Shown here piece after piece: positions 29,261 through 44,735 of a stretch of DNA of 64,000 bases. Origin of the DNA: Lucifuga dentata (lineage: Eukaryota; Chordata; Actinopteri; Ophidiiformes; Bythitidae). A program made the position numbers and the translations under genes. The stretch spans positions 126,647 to 190,646 of the forward strand of contig VXCM01000970.1 in the NCBI GenBank assembly GCA_014773175.1, read 5' to 3'. The notes beneath the pieces are model-generated. The model was not told the DNA's origin. It saw only the letters and a list, made by a program, of their open reading frames with translations, and ran no database searches. How positions within the stretch are numbered: position 1 is the first letter of the stretch; every line of letters begins with the position of its first letter.

Positions 29261-31435
29261 ATGGCGGACAGGGCTGAGATGTTTTCCCTATCCACTTTCC
29301 ATTCCCTCTCTCCTCCTGGCTGCAGGTAAGAGCTGAAATACAAGGCGACAGGGCAAATGATGCGGGGCGATGCGGATGATGAGAGGAGGGGAGGACGCTA
29401 GAGACGGTAAAGATGTGTATCCGTGATTTGATGACTGCAGTAAAATTCACAGCCACGGGTGACAACAGATATTTTGAATAACCTGCCAGGCCTCTGGGTG
29501 CCTCCTGTGCGCCTGTAGGTACTACAGCTGAGCAGGGATGCTTGTTTGTGTTTTGCCTTTATGTCTCAGAGCTGCTGAGCTTGTTGAAGGCATCAGTTTT
29601 TTTTTTGTTTTTTTTTTTGTTTTCAAACCATTCGTCCCTATTAAGTATGAAGAAGGTAAACAGGGAGGGGAGATGATGGCTCTTTATTATCCGCGATAGT
29701 CGCCTACTTTGCGCATTCTCTATGTGAGGCCCACGCCCTGTTGAGTCCAACCCAGGCCAGGACGTGTTGCTGAACAACAATGATTTAAGAAACTCCCATT
29801 ACTTTTTATATTGTTTCAGACGCCTCTGGCCTCTGCCACACACAATCTGACAAATCTGGTGCTTTAAGTCTTTCTTGTATTCACTATTGTGAGTGGGATT
29901 CTCCTGGCACTTACCAGAGATCAATAACTTGTGCAGCACATATAGGTCCATTTACATGATTCCTCTGATGTTCTTTCTTTAAGTCTGAAATACATGATAG
30001 AGTTTAATCAGTGTAAAGTGTCATGTGCAGCATCTTTATGTAATTTGGATGAAATTATGGAGACTGCTGTAATAAGCTTGATTACAGAAAATGTTATTTC
30101 TCTCTGTTGGGTTTAGATATGATTGCCTTGTGAGGAATTCATCTCATGCTGCTTACTACTTCTAAAATGCCAGCTGTGACAATATCAAATCTTAATTCCT
30201 TTTACATATTACTATACTACTATAATCTTTAAGTAATCTTACAGTGAGAAACAAAAAGAAAAGTAAAGAACATTAGTGTGTCATCAGTACAATGTTGGCT
30301 GTCTGCTCTATGGTTCCATTACATCTGATTGCCATCTGCCTCTGTATGTCCCATGCTATACAGAATGAAATCATATTAGGAAGAAAGACCCAGGCAGATT
30401 TCATGCACAACAATCACAAAACTCTTGGGATTTAGGGATGCAGTTACACAGCATCATCTCATGGATAGTAGGATGACTGCCATCTTTAAAATAGCAAGAA
30501 AATCAATTACCTTTGTACATAACCAAGCTTTAGCTGTAGTTTTATCATTTTTGAATTTTACAAACAGCACTGGCAAATAGCCTAAGCCTATCTTAACTGT
30601 AATAGAAGGTGTCTGTCTTTTATTTATGCACCATTTTGACTGCTATACACTAAATACAGGCAGTGATACAGACCACTGAGGCATACAGAGAATATCTGCT
30701 CGCATTCCTCCGCTGATGTGAAAAGGGTGGAGACGGATCAGTTACATTCTGTTGTTTCAGACAGTGATGTATATTGTAGACAAGTGTAAGTGTGCACATA
30801 TGTGTGTACGTATGTTTAGAATGTATGGAAGACCACAGAGGCAGTCTGTGTTTTTATTTGGGTCAGCTATGGATCATCACTTTCATAGTAAGAAATATCA
30901 ATCAGTAAATATTAGGAGCATTTGTAGCTTTGAGTTTCTGTAAAATGTGTAAAAGTGTATGCACTTGTTCAGTCATTCACATGTATGCATGTTTTTCGTA
31001 AGAATTTATTGATTACATTTACAAAAAGGATTGATTTATGCTGAGGCAGCAGTCTGAATATAGCTGGTTGAAGGTCATTATTTTGGCTGCTTTGTTGGTA
31101 ATAGTAGTGGTACTATTAGTGGTTTAGTAGTAGTGGTTTGTCAATATATTCAAACTAGACCTGTGAAATGTACAGTAGTATATATATATCCTGAAGAGTT
31201 TCCGCCTTCTGTCCATTTCCCACTGCATTAGATTCTCATTGGAGCAGCATCCAATGCTTTACGTTTGCCTTCTGACTCTTTGAAGCCAGTAACAGAGTAG
31301 CGTGGTGGGGTGGTGGGATGGGGGGTAGGGGGTTGATGATTTGATGATGTGTTTAGTTACTGTGAGGTAAGAGGCTTAAATAAAATACAGATTCATTTTA
31401 GCTTAAGCATTTCATCTCTTCTCCCTGCCATGTTC

Positions 31436-31475
<40 letters not shown>

Positions 31476-33447
31476 TGCACACATTCACTTCGCACCAGAT
31501 GATTTCATTTATCCACATCCAGCCAAATCTACATGAAATCATCTTCTATGAGCTAATTGATGTATCATCCCTTATTTTGGTTGAAAAATGGGTGATCTTC
31601 AAGTTTGGCTCAGACAAAGACAGCAGCATGAGCTTCATTAGGTTAAATGCATGACTCGTGTGTGTGTGTGTGTGTGTGCTTGGTTGTGTTTGTGTATGTG
31701 TGTCTACATTACTGGAGATGGATGGTGGATGAAAGGCCCTGGACATTGATCCTGTGAATGAGTCAGTAACAACCACATCAAATGTCCTTGGCCATTAAAG
31801 ATGATGTCACCATGAAGCAGGTGCTGCTGGTTAAACGGAAGCATAACTTAATGAGATGAGCAATTCTGTGCGCTTATATTTTCGGGCTGGAAAGGATCCT
31901 AATGGATGTGCACGCACAAACACAGATGACAGTATGCTGGTTTGGTAATCTGTGTTCTGGATCTGACAGGATCAGAGATGACAGAGAGTAACAGAACAAA
32001 TGTGGCTGTTTGACTATGAGAGGAGGAGAGAATAAAAGACTCAGAAAGACAGAGAAATTTGTTTTTTGGTTGCAGGATGGTTGCAAATGTGAGATTGCAA
32101 CATGACCAGATCAGTAAAGGGTAATTTTGGGCTGAATTGTTTTACATGGAGATTTTGGAGATGGCACAGCGACAGTTCTCTTTCTGTAGTGCCTCAGCCT
32201 CAATCATAATTTATGAAAGATCACGTGCAGAGATGGACTGAAGGGACGAGGGCATGGTGCACAGCCTGGTGTGACAGGTACTGCTCACTATCTTAGACTC
32301 TGTTCTAACACTAAGCATTAGGATGGATGTGAAACGCTATGCTGCAGTGGTGGCTGTATCTCATGTCTCCATCTCCATCTGCTCTCTCATCAGAGTAATA
32401 CAAGATATGTCAGAAAACGAAAGAAGGTATGACAGAGAAAAACAATGGCTGATTGAGAAGTTCTGACCCTGCTACACAGGAAATGAGTAAAGGCTGTATT
32501 CATTTTTTTTTTTTTTTANTTTTTTTTTTTTTTTATTGATGTTACTAGTGCAGTTCCCATTCAAAACATGCCTGTTCGGAACTGGCCATACTTTGTGGTG
32601 TGTGCCACAGCTTGCCATAACTGCATGTCCTCGTGAGCTAGTTTTGATTCCATGGACGTGGACTGGAGCATATGCTGCTGCATCTGTGGCGTATCCTGCC
32701 GCATGGACTACTTTTTTACCAGCACAGCTCAATTCGAGAACTTCACATGCGACGCTACAGTGCCGGGTTCTAGAGATATGGTGCCACAGACAGAGATTTC
32801 TGTCTTTATAGTTTGATAATTCTTTAAGTGTTTTTGCACATTAACTACCTTCATCTAACTATAACTTACAAGTTCCAGTGGTAACCAATGGTTTGCGAGT
32901 TGTACAAGATGGGAAAAACAAAGCACCCAAACACACATCAGTTGTTGCCATGGTGGGAGTGTATCTACGTTCCCAGGGTCCTGTGTTCCCCAGTTCAATA
33001 TTCTGTTAACACACATTAAGTGTGTGTTATCAGAATAACTATAACCCTAACCCGTTATGTGCTCTATTGTGCTATATAGAGCTGGGGAACATAGGACCCT
33101 AGGACTGACTGCACCTACAGCACCTACCTGTCCACCTGATGTCCTCCTCTCAGACTTTTACCTCTTCCCAAACATGAAAAATGCTTTACTGGAACATGTT
33201 TAGGTTCAAATGGTGATATATCAGCTGTGGATTTTTAGGACAATGAAGCAAAAGAGTTTGATGAAATTGGGATGACAACTTGGAAGATTATGTTGAAAAA
33301 TAAATAACTGCAACATCTCAGAGTTGGATGTTTCTATACTGGGCTCAGAACTTATCAGTCAACCCTTATAAGGGTAAATGGGGAGAAAGACAATACACAG
33401 TCATAATGCGCAGTATGTAAAGTGAGTCTGTATGTTTGTGGAAGTGC

Positions 33448-33487
<40 letters not shown>

Positions 33488-33509
33488 CCNTGTATGTTTG
33501 TGGAAGTGC

Positions 33510-33549
<40 letters not shown>

Positions 33550-36500
33550 CCTGTGCCTAGTTTAGCATGTCTGTTTTTACTGGTAAAGGAGCATATATGT
33601 CTTCAATCAGTGTGCAAAGCTTTTCATTCACATATTTAGCGTGTCTTGCAATTTAGGGAAAGTGGGATTGCAGTTTGTTGCAAAGTTGCAGAACTGCTCC
33701 AACACACAGATAAACACAAACAAAATGGAGTCTGTAAACACAGCAGAAAGAGGGATCAATGGTGGAGGCCAGAGTCAATGAAAAGCAATAACAACATAGC
33801 AGAAGTTAAAAGTGTGACACGATCTTCTATAAGTCAATGCTACATTAATTGTGGGACATTATCATCATGTTTGTTATATTTATTAATATATTGAGCGCCA
33901 CTTTTCTGGAATAAAGGATTGCTTTGTGTCAGTATGCTAAGAAAAGTAGTTTTTTCCTCCATTGCTCATTCTTTTTGAGATTACACTAACATTTTCACTT
34001 ACTTAGCTGCTACCTCCATTTCAACTCTTTCCAGTGCCTCCCGCACTCTCCTTTTCTATCCCTCCATTTATTCCTTCAAGCTTCTTACGTCCCTTCATCC
34101 AGCAAGCCAATCATGGGATTTCTTTAGACTTGTGTATTGACAGTTGCCTTGGATTCATCTGCACTGATGTAGTGTTTTTCCAGAGTGAAACACACACATT
34201 TTCACCCACACACACAAACACATCTTCTCTGAAGACTGGGATGGGTGAGCTCATTTGTAACCTACTGTAATTTCTCCATGTTTGACTTAGAAGGACTGAC
34301 TGGTGTAAAGTCGAGGTATTGGTGCTTTTTAGCCACACCCACATTTGAACCGACACTAATTTTGTAATATAATTAGCATATATCATGGAAGAATCCCAAC
34401 TATCTCATCAATAAGCTTTTACACTGATATATTTATGCGGACACGCCTACTATGCATGCACACACTGAAACATGGAACATGCATGCATTGTTTCGATTTC
34501 CTTAATTTTTCACCACATGTTGTATGTATATGACCCAGGGTACAGCGTTTTGCAATTTAAAGTAGCTAACATTTTTAATTTTTAAAGTAATTTCATTCAC
34601 ATCCACAAACACATACATACATGAGGTTAATTACATGGAGAAGTTCCTATGATGTCCTTCAGCTTAGGTCATGTGCTGTTATGATAAGATCTCATTAAGA
34701 AGTGTGAAATGTTACAACACATTTTGCTGGCGCTTTCATCTTTATTTTGCTTGTGAAGTATGCAATTTAATGGACATTTTACTTTATGCAGTTTAACGCT
34801 ATATGTACAAAACCAAATGCCTGCAGTGGGTCAAGGCTTTTTGTTGTAGATCAGATCTGACTGAAATAAAACTGCATATATACCATTTTGAAAGACGCTA
34901 TTTAAGATTTAAAAGATATGCATACTGTTAATATGCAATTACTTTAATATTCATGATCAATGTGTTCATTCAAACTAAACCCAAATTGTCCAGTTGACTC
35001 TTCAGATCACAGAATGGATTGTTAGCTGTCACACCTGCTACTAAACCTCAGGCTTTTGTATGCTAGTTTTCCAGAGTTTAAGGAACACAAACTTCATCAT
35101 TATTATCCGAGCAGGGGTTTGGTTATACTGGTGATGCTTAGGCTGCAATAGCAAAGCCGACACGGTTGTAGGTGCGGTCATAGATGGAGTAGTACTCCCT
35201 GAGGAACACGTCTCCAAAGATCCACAGGGGCTGGCCGTCCCGAGAGGGCAGGTAGGTGGGAGTGATGCCCACTGAGCAGAACTGGTATCCATACTGGTAG
35301 TGCTGCAGATGGAGACAGGAGAAATTAAACACACTCATACACAAACTGTGGCACGCACATAAAGGGAACGCACGCAAATACAGCTCATACTGCATAACAC
35401 ACATAACTTACCTGAATGATGTAAGCAGAGGGAGGCAGAGGGAAGGAAACGCCACTGATGACGAAGCTGAGAGTTGGCAGGTTGTAGATTTGGTTGCAGT
35501 CCACCATGTACTAGAGAATAACACACCGAAGACACGCTGTTGTAGTGACAACATATTGCTGTGCCAAGATTACTTTTAATGGTCCTTTTTTTTTTAATCT
35601 TTAGCTCAACTATGGTGCTTGTGGTGTGTATGTGTGAGGAGTGCACGTGTGTCTTACCATTCCATACTGGCTCTGTTGGGCCCCAATGGCTTGCATAATG
35701 TACCCCAGCAGCTGGCCTGGGGCTGTCAGCATGGAGGTTCCAGTATCCACAATAGACTGGCACCCCTGGGAGCACCAGCCGGTCTCCCGACCATTAATCT
35801 GGAATCTGCAGTGCATGACGTGCCATATTAAATATCATTAGTGATTTTTTTCTCGCATTCATGTCAGGAAGAAAATAATCGCTGATCTAGGCAACAATAG
35901 CAATCTAGTAATCTGAAGGCCTTTTGATGTTTCTGCAGTGAGGCTTAAAAGGCTCAGACCCATCAACGCCGATCTGCCAGTAGGTCTCGGAGGTGACTGG
36001 AGTCCAGGTGATCTCGCCCTGGTACTTGCTGTTGTCCACACCTCCAAATGACAGCTCACTGCCCTGCTGTCCTCCCCTAGCCCAGACAACACACCAAAAT
36101 TTAGCAGCTCATTGCGTTAGAGGAACTGTTTTGTGTCAGTACTGTAGTAGTGGTTGATAGTACCTAGAGAGGTAGAAAGCAAACATGTTGGCGTTAAGCA
36201 GGTTCTGAGAGATTATGTTATCCATGACGGGAGTCTCTCCTCCAGCTGAGATAGATGGGTAAGACAGGCCGAGGATGCCGTCAAACTTTGCCACCACAAA
36301 GGTCCGACCAGGCTCGTTTGTGCTCAGACCGATCTCCTGGTTGGTGATCACGATCCCTCCAACCTATAATAAATACATGGCAGGTGATGTTGGTATCACA
36401 ATTCCAAATAATTTGAATGATTTTTTTTTTCATTCTTTGAAATTGTAGCAATGAAAGTCTCTACAAAGTTTAATAGATTTTCAAACCATTTAAAGGATAA

Positions 36501-39500
36501 GCTAAATCAAATCACATCACATCACTGACTGAAATATTCTAATTTGGGGCATTAGTCCTTTTGAACATTAAAGATAGCTTCAGTCATTCAATATGTTATT
36601 GTCATGTTGTTAAAATAGTGGGAACTCTATTACCAATTAACATATTTATATATTTGGTGGTTAGACTCACATCGATAGTGTCATATCCAAAGACTCCAGA
36701 GAGGCTTCCGGCTCCATAGGGCAGGTAGAAAGACTGACCACTGGCAGAGTAAGTGGAGGATTGCTGGGGGTTGAACTTCTTGTGCGTGTCTGAAAATGTC
36801 ATACAGATAAACATGTACTTAAATCTTCGCAGCTTGATATTGATAATAAGTTTCATTGTTAGATTTCATGTGCTGAACGCAACATATTAGCTCAGCAAAA
36901 AAACACTTGGTGTCATGAGTGGAATGGAGGTGGTAGTGTGAAGACTGCTTGTTTGTACTCACTGCAGGCCTGGGTGTTACAGTAGACTGAGTCCACCCAC
37001 AGGTTGGCAGAGCCGGTGTCAAACAGCACCTGGAAGGACTGGGGGGGAGTTCCAATGCTGATGGCTCCATAGTAGGTGGTCTGCAAGGCAATAATTGGAG
37101 GTACAAAAAGTGAGGAGAAAAGAAAAAGGACTTAGTCAGCTGCCAGTCTGCCCATCTAACCCAGTTTTACTATTTTCCAAAAAGAAAGAAAGTCTTAAGT
37201 GACTGCTTTTAACAAGATTCATCGACAATGCTCATTAACACAAGTTTCTTACATCTGCGTAATTGTTGATGTACATGGTGGCAGAACCAGCAAACTCATC
37301 AGGCTGGTACTTGAGGCCTGGATCTTGGTAAGGCAGCTCGATTCCTTTCTCTCTCAGGGCCTCACGCATAGACTTGTGCTTTACCAGTGGGATCCTGAGT
37401 AAGAAGGAGACAAATGTTCATTTAAGCAGTCAGTGGACCTCAACATCTCAGAGTGTAGTGATGTCAAGTACATTAAAATAGAAATTTGACCAATGCTTAC
37501 CTGACCAATCCCTCTGCAAGCACCGCACAGACCAAAATGACAACAAGACACTTCATGGTTCCTCCTATACACAGACTGCTCCTGGATGGATACAGCTCAG
37601 CTTGGAGTGGAGCAGACCTTATATACAAGTTTTTAGTTCCATATCAGCATGCAGTTATCAGAAACTCAGCCCTATCAGATGAGACGGGGTGACCCTCGAT
37701 GTCCATTTCTTAAACTCCACATACTGTTACTTGGCTGCCAAATAGTTATTCGATATGCACGTAGAGCCACCTCTCATGATAGCAACACTCTTTGTGATAA
37801 TAAAACCTCTTAATAAAACATATTTGAGATATTTTAGCATTATTTAGTGAAGGGAAACTGTGGGTACATCCTATGGAATATTCTGTCTGTTGTAACAAAA
37901 TAATTTATATGGGTATCTGGATTTAGCAGAAAATAAAATCCTTGATTATTACAGACCTGCTACAGAGATACTTATTGCCACATGTCAATTAATAAAAACA
38001 TCAAATGAGTCAATTATCTTTTATTTTTTTCTTAATAAAGCTTGCAAGAAATAAGCTGAACATACCTTTTTGCAATTGACAATTCATGACAGTGATATTT
38101 TTTTTTTTTTTAAAANTTTTTTTTTTTTTTTTTAAAGAATGCTGAATACTGAGAAAAGAATTTGAGTTTGCAGCATGAATCCAGAATTCCAATAATTTAG
38201 TAATAAGAGATTTTATTTTATTTTCTAAAAAACAGTCTGTATATTGTTGGAGGTCCTTTCAGATGCAGCCTTAGTCACATTTTATCCAGTTAAGTTTACA
38301 TGTCAACATCAAGGTCAAGCTTAACAGTTTTTGCATTACTGTAATGTTCCACAAATGGAAAATAGATATGTTATATCTCAGCTTCAATATCAGTGGCACC
38401 TTAAGCAAACAGTTTTATCAGAAAGCACCTTGTGCTGTTCAGGATGTTATGACTTTTAACAGTGTTTATACAGCAGTTTGTTTTAGATTACACATTTTTA
38501 GTCCTTCAGTTTTAGAAATATTGCTATTGGATATAATTTACAGTTTCAGGATATTTAGTTGAAATGAAATGTTGATTGTATCCATTAATTGAGTTTTTTT
38601 TTCTGTGGTTTGTGAATCAGAATAATGGAGCAAAAGCTTACAGTAGACAACACAGACTTCATTGCATCCTTTCACAGATACAGCTTTTTCACCCTATAAT
38701 TTCTCCTGTATGATCACAAGTTTTCACTTTCCCCAGTCTAGTCTGATGGCAGAACTTGTTTTATGGTTTCTTTTACATTAAAACAGACCAGCATCATGAC
38801 AAAAGAACTCTGATTATTGTGACTTTTTCATGACCCTCTTCTATTAGTTTTTAATTGCATCATCATGTTCTGATTTGCTCTGTGGGACCAATGACATTGT
38901 GTAAGCAGGACTTTATATGACATAACCCACAGTGTGATATAAGTTAACATCCACAGGTAATATCTGGAATGTCCTTTTTCTTAGTGGGAAAGCTGCAATG
39001 CAGCATTTCCCAAACATCCATCCCAAATAAGCCAACAGCTGTAGAATAGAGATCCTGCTGAAACTAATGAGGCAAAGATGAGATAAAGCCTAATCAAGAA
39101 AACTTAAAATGCCACGGTTCATTACAGAGACACTTATTTCTCTGCTGGTGATGTAAATGGAAATTCAGAAACATATCTGCTGCAAGAACAACTGTCAATA
39201 ATTCACTTCAACTGTCCATAGCTCGTGCATATGAAAGCAAAAATGAAGCTAACATGTTTAGAAATGCTGCATATTTCTTGTTCTTGATGTTAGCTGCTAT
39301 TATCCAGTCCTGAAATCATTGTATACTGTATGTCACCACGCGTCACTGTGGATTGTTATTATGCAACAGAAGATAGAGGATACGAGTGTCTGTGTGGCTC
39401 CAGGTGTCTAGTACATGAGATTATGACCCACATAGACAAGTAATAATTTACAGCAGGTTTCCCCAGGAACAGGGCTCACCATGTGGGCATAAATCAATGA

Positions 39501-40192
39501 GAAATCCTCCTCTAAAGAATTACTGATGAAACAAACATACAGCAGATATCAGTGCTCGTGTTCACAACATGCAGTGAACAGAATGTCTCTTGTGTATCTC
39601 CAGGCCAGCCCATGACATCAGCCTGGAGGAGTTTGATGATGAAGATCTCTCTGAAATCACAGATGACTGCGGGATTGGACTCAACTATGACTCTGATCCA
39701 TATGAGAAGGTGAAGCAGTCCTTTGTTTTTCTGTTGCTGCTATTGCTTGGCCACACACGTTATGTATGTATGTATGATTTGTAAATATTCTTCTGAATTG
39801 TACGTTTCTTTTCTTAAATGCTGTTTGTAATAATTCTGGTGATGATTTAAATATTTAGATGTCAGGTAGAATGAGAATGAGATGTGAAATATGAGGTAAA
39901 GACTGTAATGGATGAAAACATAGAGGCTGATCTTGCTTTTAGCTTTTATTTGCATATGACTGTTATATTGTCAGCATTGCTGTAACTCCTGTTTTTTTTT
40001 TTAACCTGCCAGCATTACAGTCATTAAAATAAAGATCACCATATTAGAGCTTCAGATATCCATATTATAATAAGCAACATTAAAATACAACATGAGCTAA
40101 ATACAGAGGGGAAAATAAAAGAAAAATATGGATTTGAATGGGAACAGAGTTTAGCACTAATATAGACTTCCTTTACCTATAGATCGAACAAA

Positions 40193-40252
<60 letters not shown>

Positions 40253-40346
40253 ATTGTAAATGTTTTATGCTTGTGGCGTGGAGCCACGGTTGCAGCACAG
40301 GGTGGGTGACCCAGTGCAGTTTGCTGCTATGCAGACACAACCTCCT

Positions 40347-40392
<46 letters not shown>

Positions 40393-43300
40393 TTTCTCCC
40401 TCCCGGTGTCTTCCTTTCACTTCCCTGCTATGCAGAACGTTGCTCGGAGACAGAGCTCAGATTCACTCCTCCCTTCGTCTCTGCTACCCCTCCCCTCCCC
40501 ACCCCCCTCTAAAAGCTTTCCTTTGCTGGTGTTCTCACTCTCTTTCTCACTTTGCTGCCAGGGTGACTAGGAACTGGGGATTTAGCTCAGGGAGGGTTTC
40601 TGAGGGTTAATCTCATGGCATAAAGCTGTACTAGGTATTTTTCTTCCCATATAGAATCCAGCAAGGCTTATAACCAGGCTGATTTTGTGTAGCATGTTAG
40701 TTGAAGTCCATGAATGGAGACTTTGGAGTTTGAATATTTTTATGTGCCAAAGATGTCATAATAAAACATGCATCAGGAACACACACACATATCAAGAGAG
40801 GTCCTGACTGCTCTCTTCAAAGACAAGAATGCACAGAGCAGAGAAAGTGTAGGTCCTGGTTATCTTACATCATTGCCCAGAGGAAGTAATCTTGCTGAAA
40901 CTGGATGGGCACACACACACACACACAGTAGGGGTGAGGGGTGCCCTCTTTGTGTATGTGTGTGTCTGAAAGTGTATGTGTAGAACAAAGCTGAGAGATG
41001 GAACATTCCATGCACATGGTTTTTGATTATGTGTGCACCATAGGGAGGATGACACTTTGTCAGCTCATCAGCAGCAGCAGCCCCTCCCTCACACACTGCT
41101 CTCTATTAAAGATGAGAGAAGCTTCTAGCTTTTATGTCACTATGATTTGGTCATATTGGACAGTTTGTGTTTGATGTTTAGGAAGAATAGTGAGATTATC
41201 CTCTAGCTCTAATCCACAACTCTGATTATTCCAATTAGTTATGGAGATTTGGTCTTAATCTGCATAACCCTTTAGATCGATATTGGACCACACAGACACA
41301 TACAAATAGCACTAAAATGCACATATTTACCCCTACTAACACAACATGTACACACTGAGCATTAAACTGACCTTTCTGTCATTGGTTAGATTTGAAATTT
41401 GTTTATTTCCCAGAGTCAAATACAGGCAATTAGATGGAGCTGTTGTCACTATCTGATTTTCCATCTCAGAGAAGATCTAATTGCAGGCCAAATGCCACCA
41501 TGCTTTATTAGTGCTCACTTTGGGTTAAATTTCATAATGTACTTTTTTTTTTCTTGACCTTTCATTTTTTTTTTTAACCAGCATATCAACATAACATATA
41601 CAGAAAAGGTTGGAGGTATTTGCCAATGACAGCCTCACATACATACACACACTCTGCTGCTTTCTGCTTCTTCTTACCCCTAATTCTTCACTTCCTGTCT
41701 CTCTAATATCACCTCTGTCTCCCCAGAGCCCTGATTGAACACCACGAGCACATGCATAATTTAGTGTGTGACAAAGCAGTGGTGTCTTTATCTCAATTGT
41801 GGCACCACTTTGAGTTTGCAGCGTGGAAATTTAAAGAAAAATCACTTAGCTGATAGATGGTGGTTGTTTCGGATATACAGGAATCAACATATCTCATATA
41901 CCCCAGCATAAAACTCACCCAGATTATGTGCAGAATTTTCTGAATGGCTTTATATGCACACATTTATGCTCAAACACCTACATAAAATAAATCTGAAAGA
42001 TGCATTTGTGATGATGACTGTAGCACAGCTGATTTTCCTATAGGCTGGAGCTAAATGTAAAAGAAAAAGCAAATGCACAACCTTTTTCCTTTTATTTTCA
42101 CAATACTAGTTGAGGTTTCTAAAAGACCACTGATGGCATTGTAGCTGTACATCAAACCTTACCATGCACCGGCTATGTTTCCAAGCATTTATGCACTGAA
42201 TATATCCATTTCAGCCAAACTATTATCTGCCGTGTGATCACAGTGTAAGTTTAGAGCCAAGGCTTAGAGGATCAGAGAAACTGCTACATGTCTGCAGTAA
42301 TTGGCAGCATGACCATTTATGATAATCAACAATGGTATATTAGTCTGCATGAGGATATCTGGCAGCTCCATGAGACCCTCCCTGTGTTCTGTCGACCCTG
42401 TTCTCTGTTAGATCTTAAAAGAACACTTAATTCTCAGCCTCCAGTTCTCTGAGATTTATGAGTCCCTTGCGTCCCCTTCACTCTCAGCTCTTCAGCCATC
42501 CAAAGCCCTGCAGCCAGTGTTTACTCTGACAGAGAAAAGCACTGGAGGGTTGGCCCAGTTCAACCAAAGCATCTTCTGTCCCTGCTGCTGTCTCATCATC
42601 CTCTGTTCTGCAGCAGCAGTCAATAGGTAATATCATTAGCCATGCTGAACAAGCCAGTGCCTTGCTAATTAGAGATCAAAAGGGGCTCTGCTTTCACCTT
42701 TAGCAGTCTCTTTCTCTCTCTTCTAACCGGTCAGTGTTTAGGGTGATCTAATGTCACAGAGCAGAAATGAATGTATAAATGTTGTTCTGTTGTTCAAAAA
42801 AATCTATGAGTAATAAGGACATTTATAAATGATAGTACATTTTTGCATGTGTTTGAATGTGTATGAGCCAAAGAAGACCATTTTAATCATTCTCTCCCAT
42901 ATTTGTGAGTATGTAAGCAGGCCAAACTTATTCTTAATGCCTCCCTGTCAGCAGAAGAGAATGCTTGTGTAAGTTCTCTGGGTGACAGAGGAGACAGTCA
43001 CAGGATTAGCTGGCTGGGGTGTCCTTGGGAACTGGAGACCAGTGGGATTGATTATCCCTAATACACAGACACACACACACCTCTTTTAGTTTCTCTTTTT
43101 CTTCCTGCGCGCCTGTCTGTCAGGTGGCCTTGCTAAAGGATGATTCTTCTCCGTGGCAGATGTGGCACAGCATTATTAATGGATCATTGGATGTTTATGC
43201 TGCCAAGGAGTTATAGGTCACATGTCCTAAATGATGGATTATAATGGGTCAGTTAGAGAAAATGGTGCTGAGAAAGCAGACAGTTGGTTGCGAACTGAGA

Positions 43301-44676
43301 ATACATATCTAGTTACAGATAATGATACAGTGCTCTCTACAAATATTTGGCACTCTTGGTAAATAAAATTAAAATGGACTTTGAAAAAAAAATGTCTTTA
43401 GGTTTATCCTCTTGATCTTTTATTCAAAATATTAACAAAACTATGACCTTTAATTAAAATAAAATAATTGAAAGGATAAAGAAATTCTTATCATGAAACA
43501 AATATTTTTCTCAGTGGGCCTGGAAGAGGATGTGTGTCTATATTGAGCCCACACACAGTGAGGAGAAGGGTTCGAGTGGCCAAAGAATCTCCAAGGATCA
43601 CAGAACTGCAGATGTTAGTTGGGTTTTGGGGTCAGAAAGTCTCCAAAACTACTTGGAAAAATATTTGTTCATGATAACAGTTTCTTTTTCCTTTCAATTA
43701 TTTTACTTTAATTAAAGGTTAGACTTTTGTTAATATTTTGAATGAAAGATAAAGAGGAAAAACACAAAGACTTTTATTTTTACAGCCTCTTTTGCTTTTT
43801 GCAAGGTTGCCAAAATTTGTGGAGGCCGCTGTAGATTTCAAAGCCTCAAACTATCAAAATATTTCATCATCATCATCATCATCTTATCTACTCAAATGCT
43901 GGAAAATAGATGCTGCATGTGTCCTCTGGGTAATATGCACATCTATAGATTTATTGTTGATTATGTTGCGATAGCGTAAAGAGGGTTTACCAGGCATCAG
44001 CAGTATTGTGGATGAGTAAGAAGGTCAGTTTGGAGTCCTCCATTAAAAAGACCGCATCAAAGAGGCCAAGAAACTGCTTTGCTGTTCAGATTGCTAAACA
44101 GACAGTTCAATCCCCGTGTTCTCACTGTCAAACGCAAAGCTGTATTGAGATAATATTAGTGCCTTGCTGTCTAAATCCATAAATGCCAGAGTCTCAAGCT
44201 TATTGAGTTAATTATACTTGTCTTTAGAAAACTACAGGTTCTCAATAATCATAAACTGCAGGTGAAAAAAAGAATGCTTCGCTAGCATGTGCAATGTGTT
44301 TAAAAGCTATTGTTGCAGCATGTACCTTGTATTTGAACAACACACACACACACACATACTGATATACGGTCCAGTGAACTTCAAAACCATTTAGTGCACC
44401 ATTTTCCTGTAAACCAGTCGAAACCCAAGAGACGTCTGATTGATCTACTCTTATTTCATTGCCCCATACCTTTTTTTTTTGGAATCTTTGCCTTACACAC
44501 ACACACACACACACACACACCTCCTTTCTCCCTCCTTTTTCTTCTGAGCAGTCTACTTTATATCTGCTCCATTATTCTGCTGTCAGGTTTTGTGGCACAG
44601 TTACTTTAAGTGACTTTTTGTAGTTTCCACTTTCTTCTGTATCTTACGGTAAATACACATATATGCAGTCATAGAT

Positions 44677-44735
<59 letters not shown>

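Noticed and set aside
40260..40610. Ser/Leu-rich 116-residue frame
   Set aside because: Produced by the (CT)n microsatellite; no conserved sequence at its ends.
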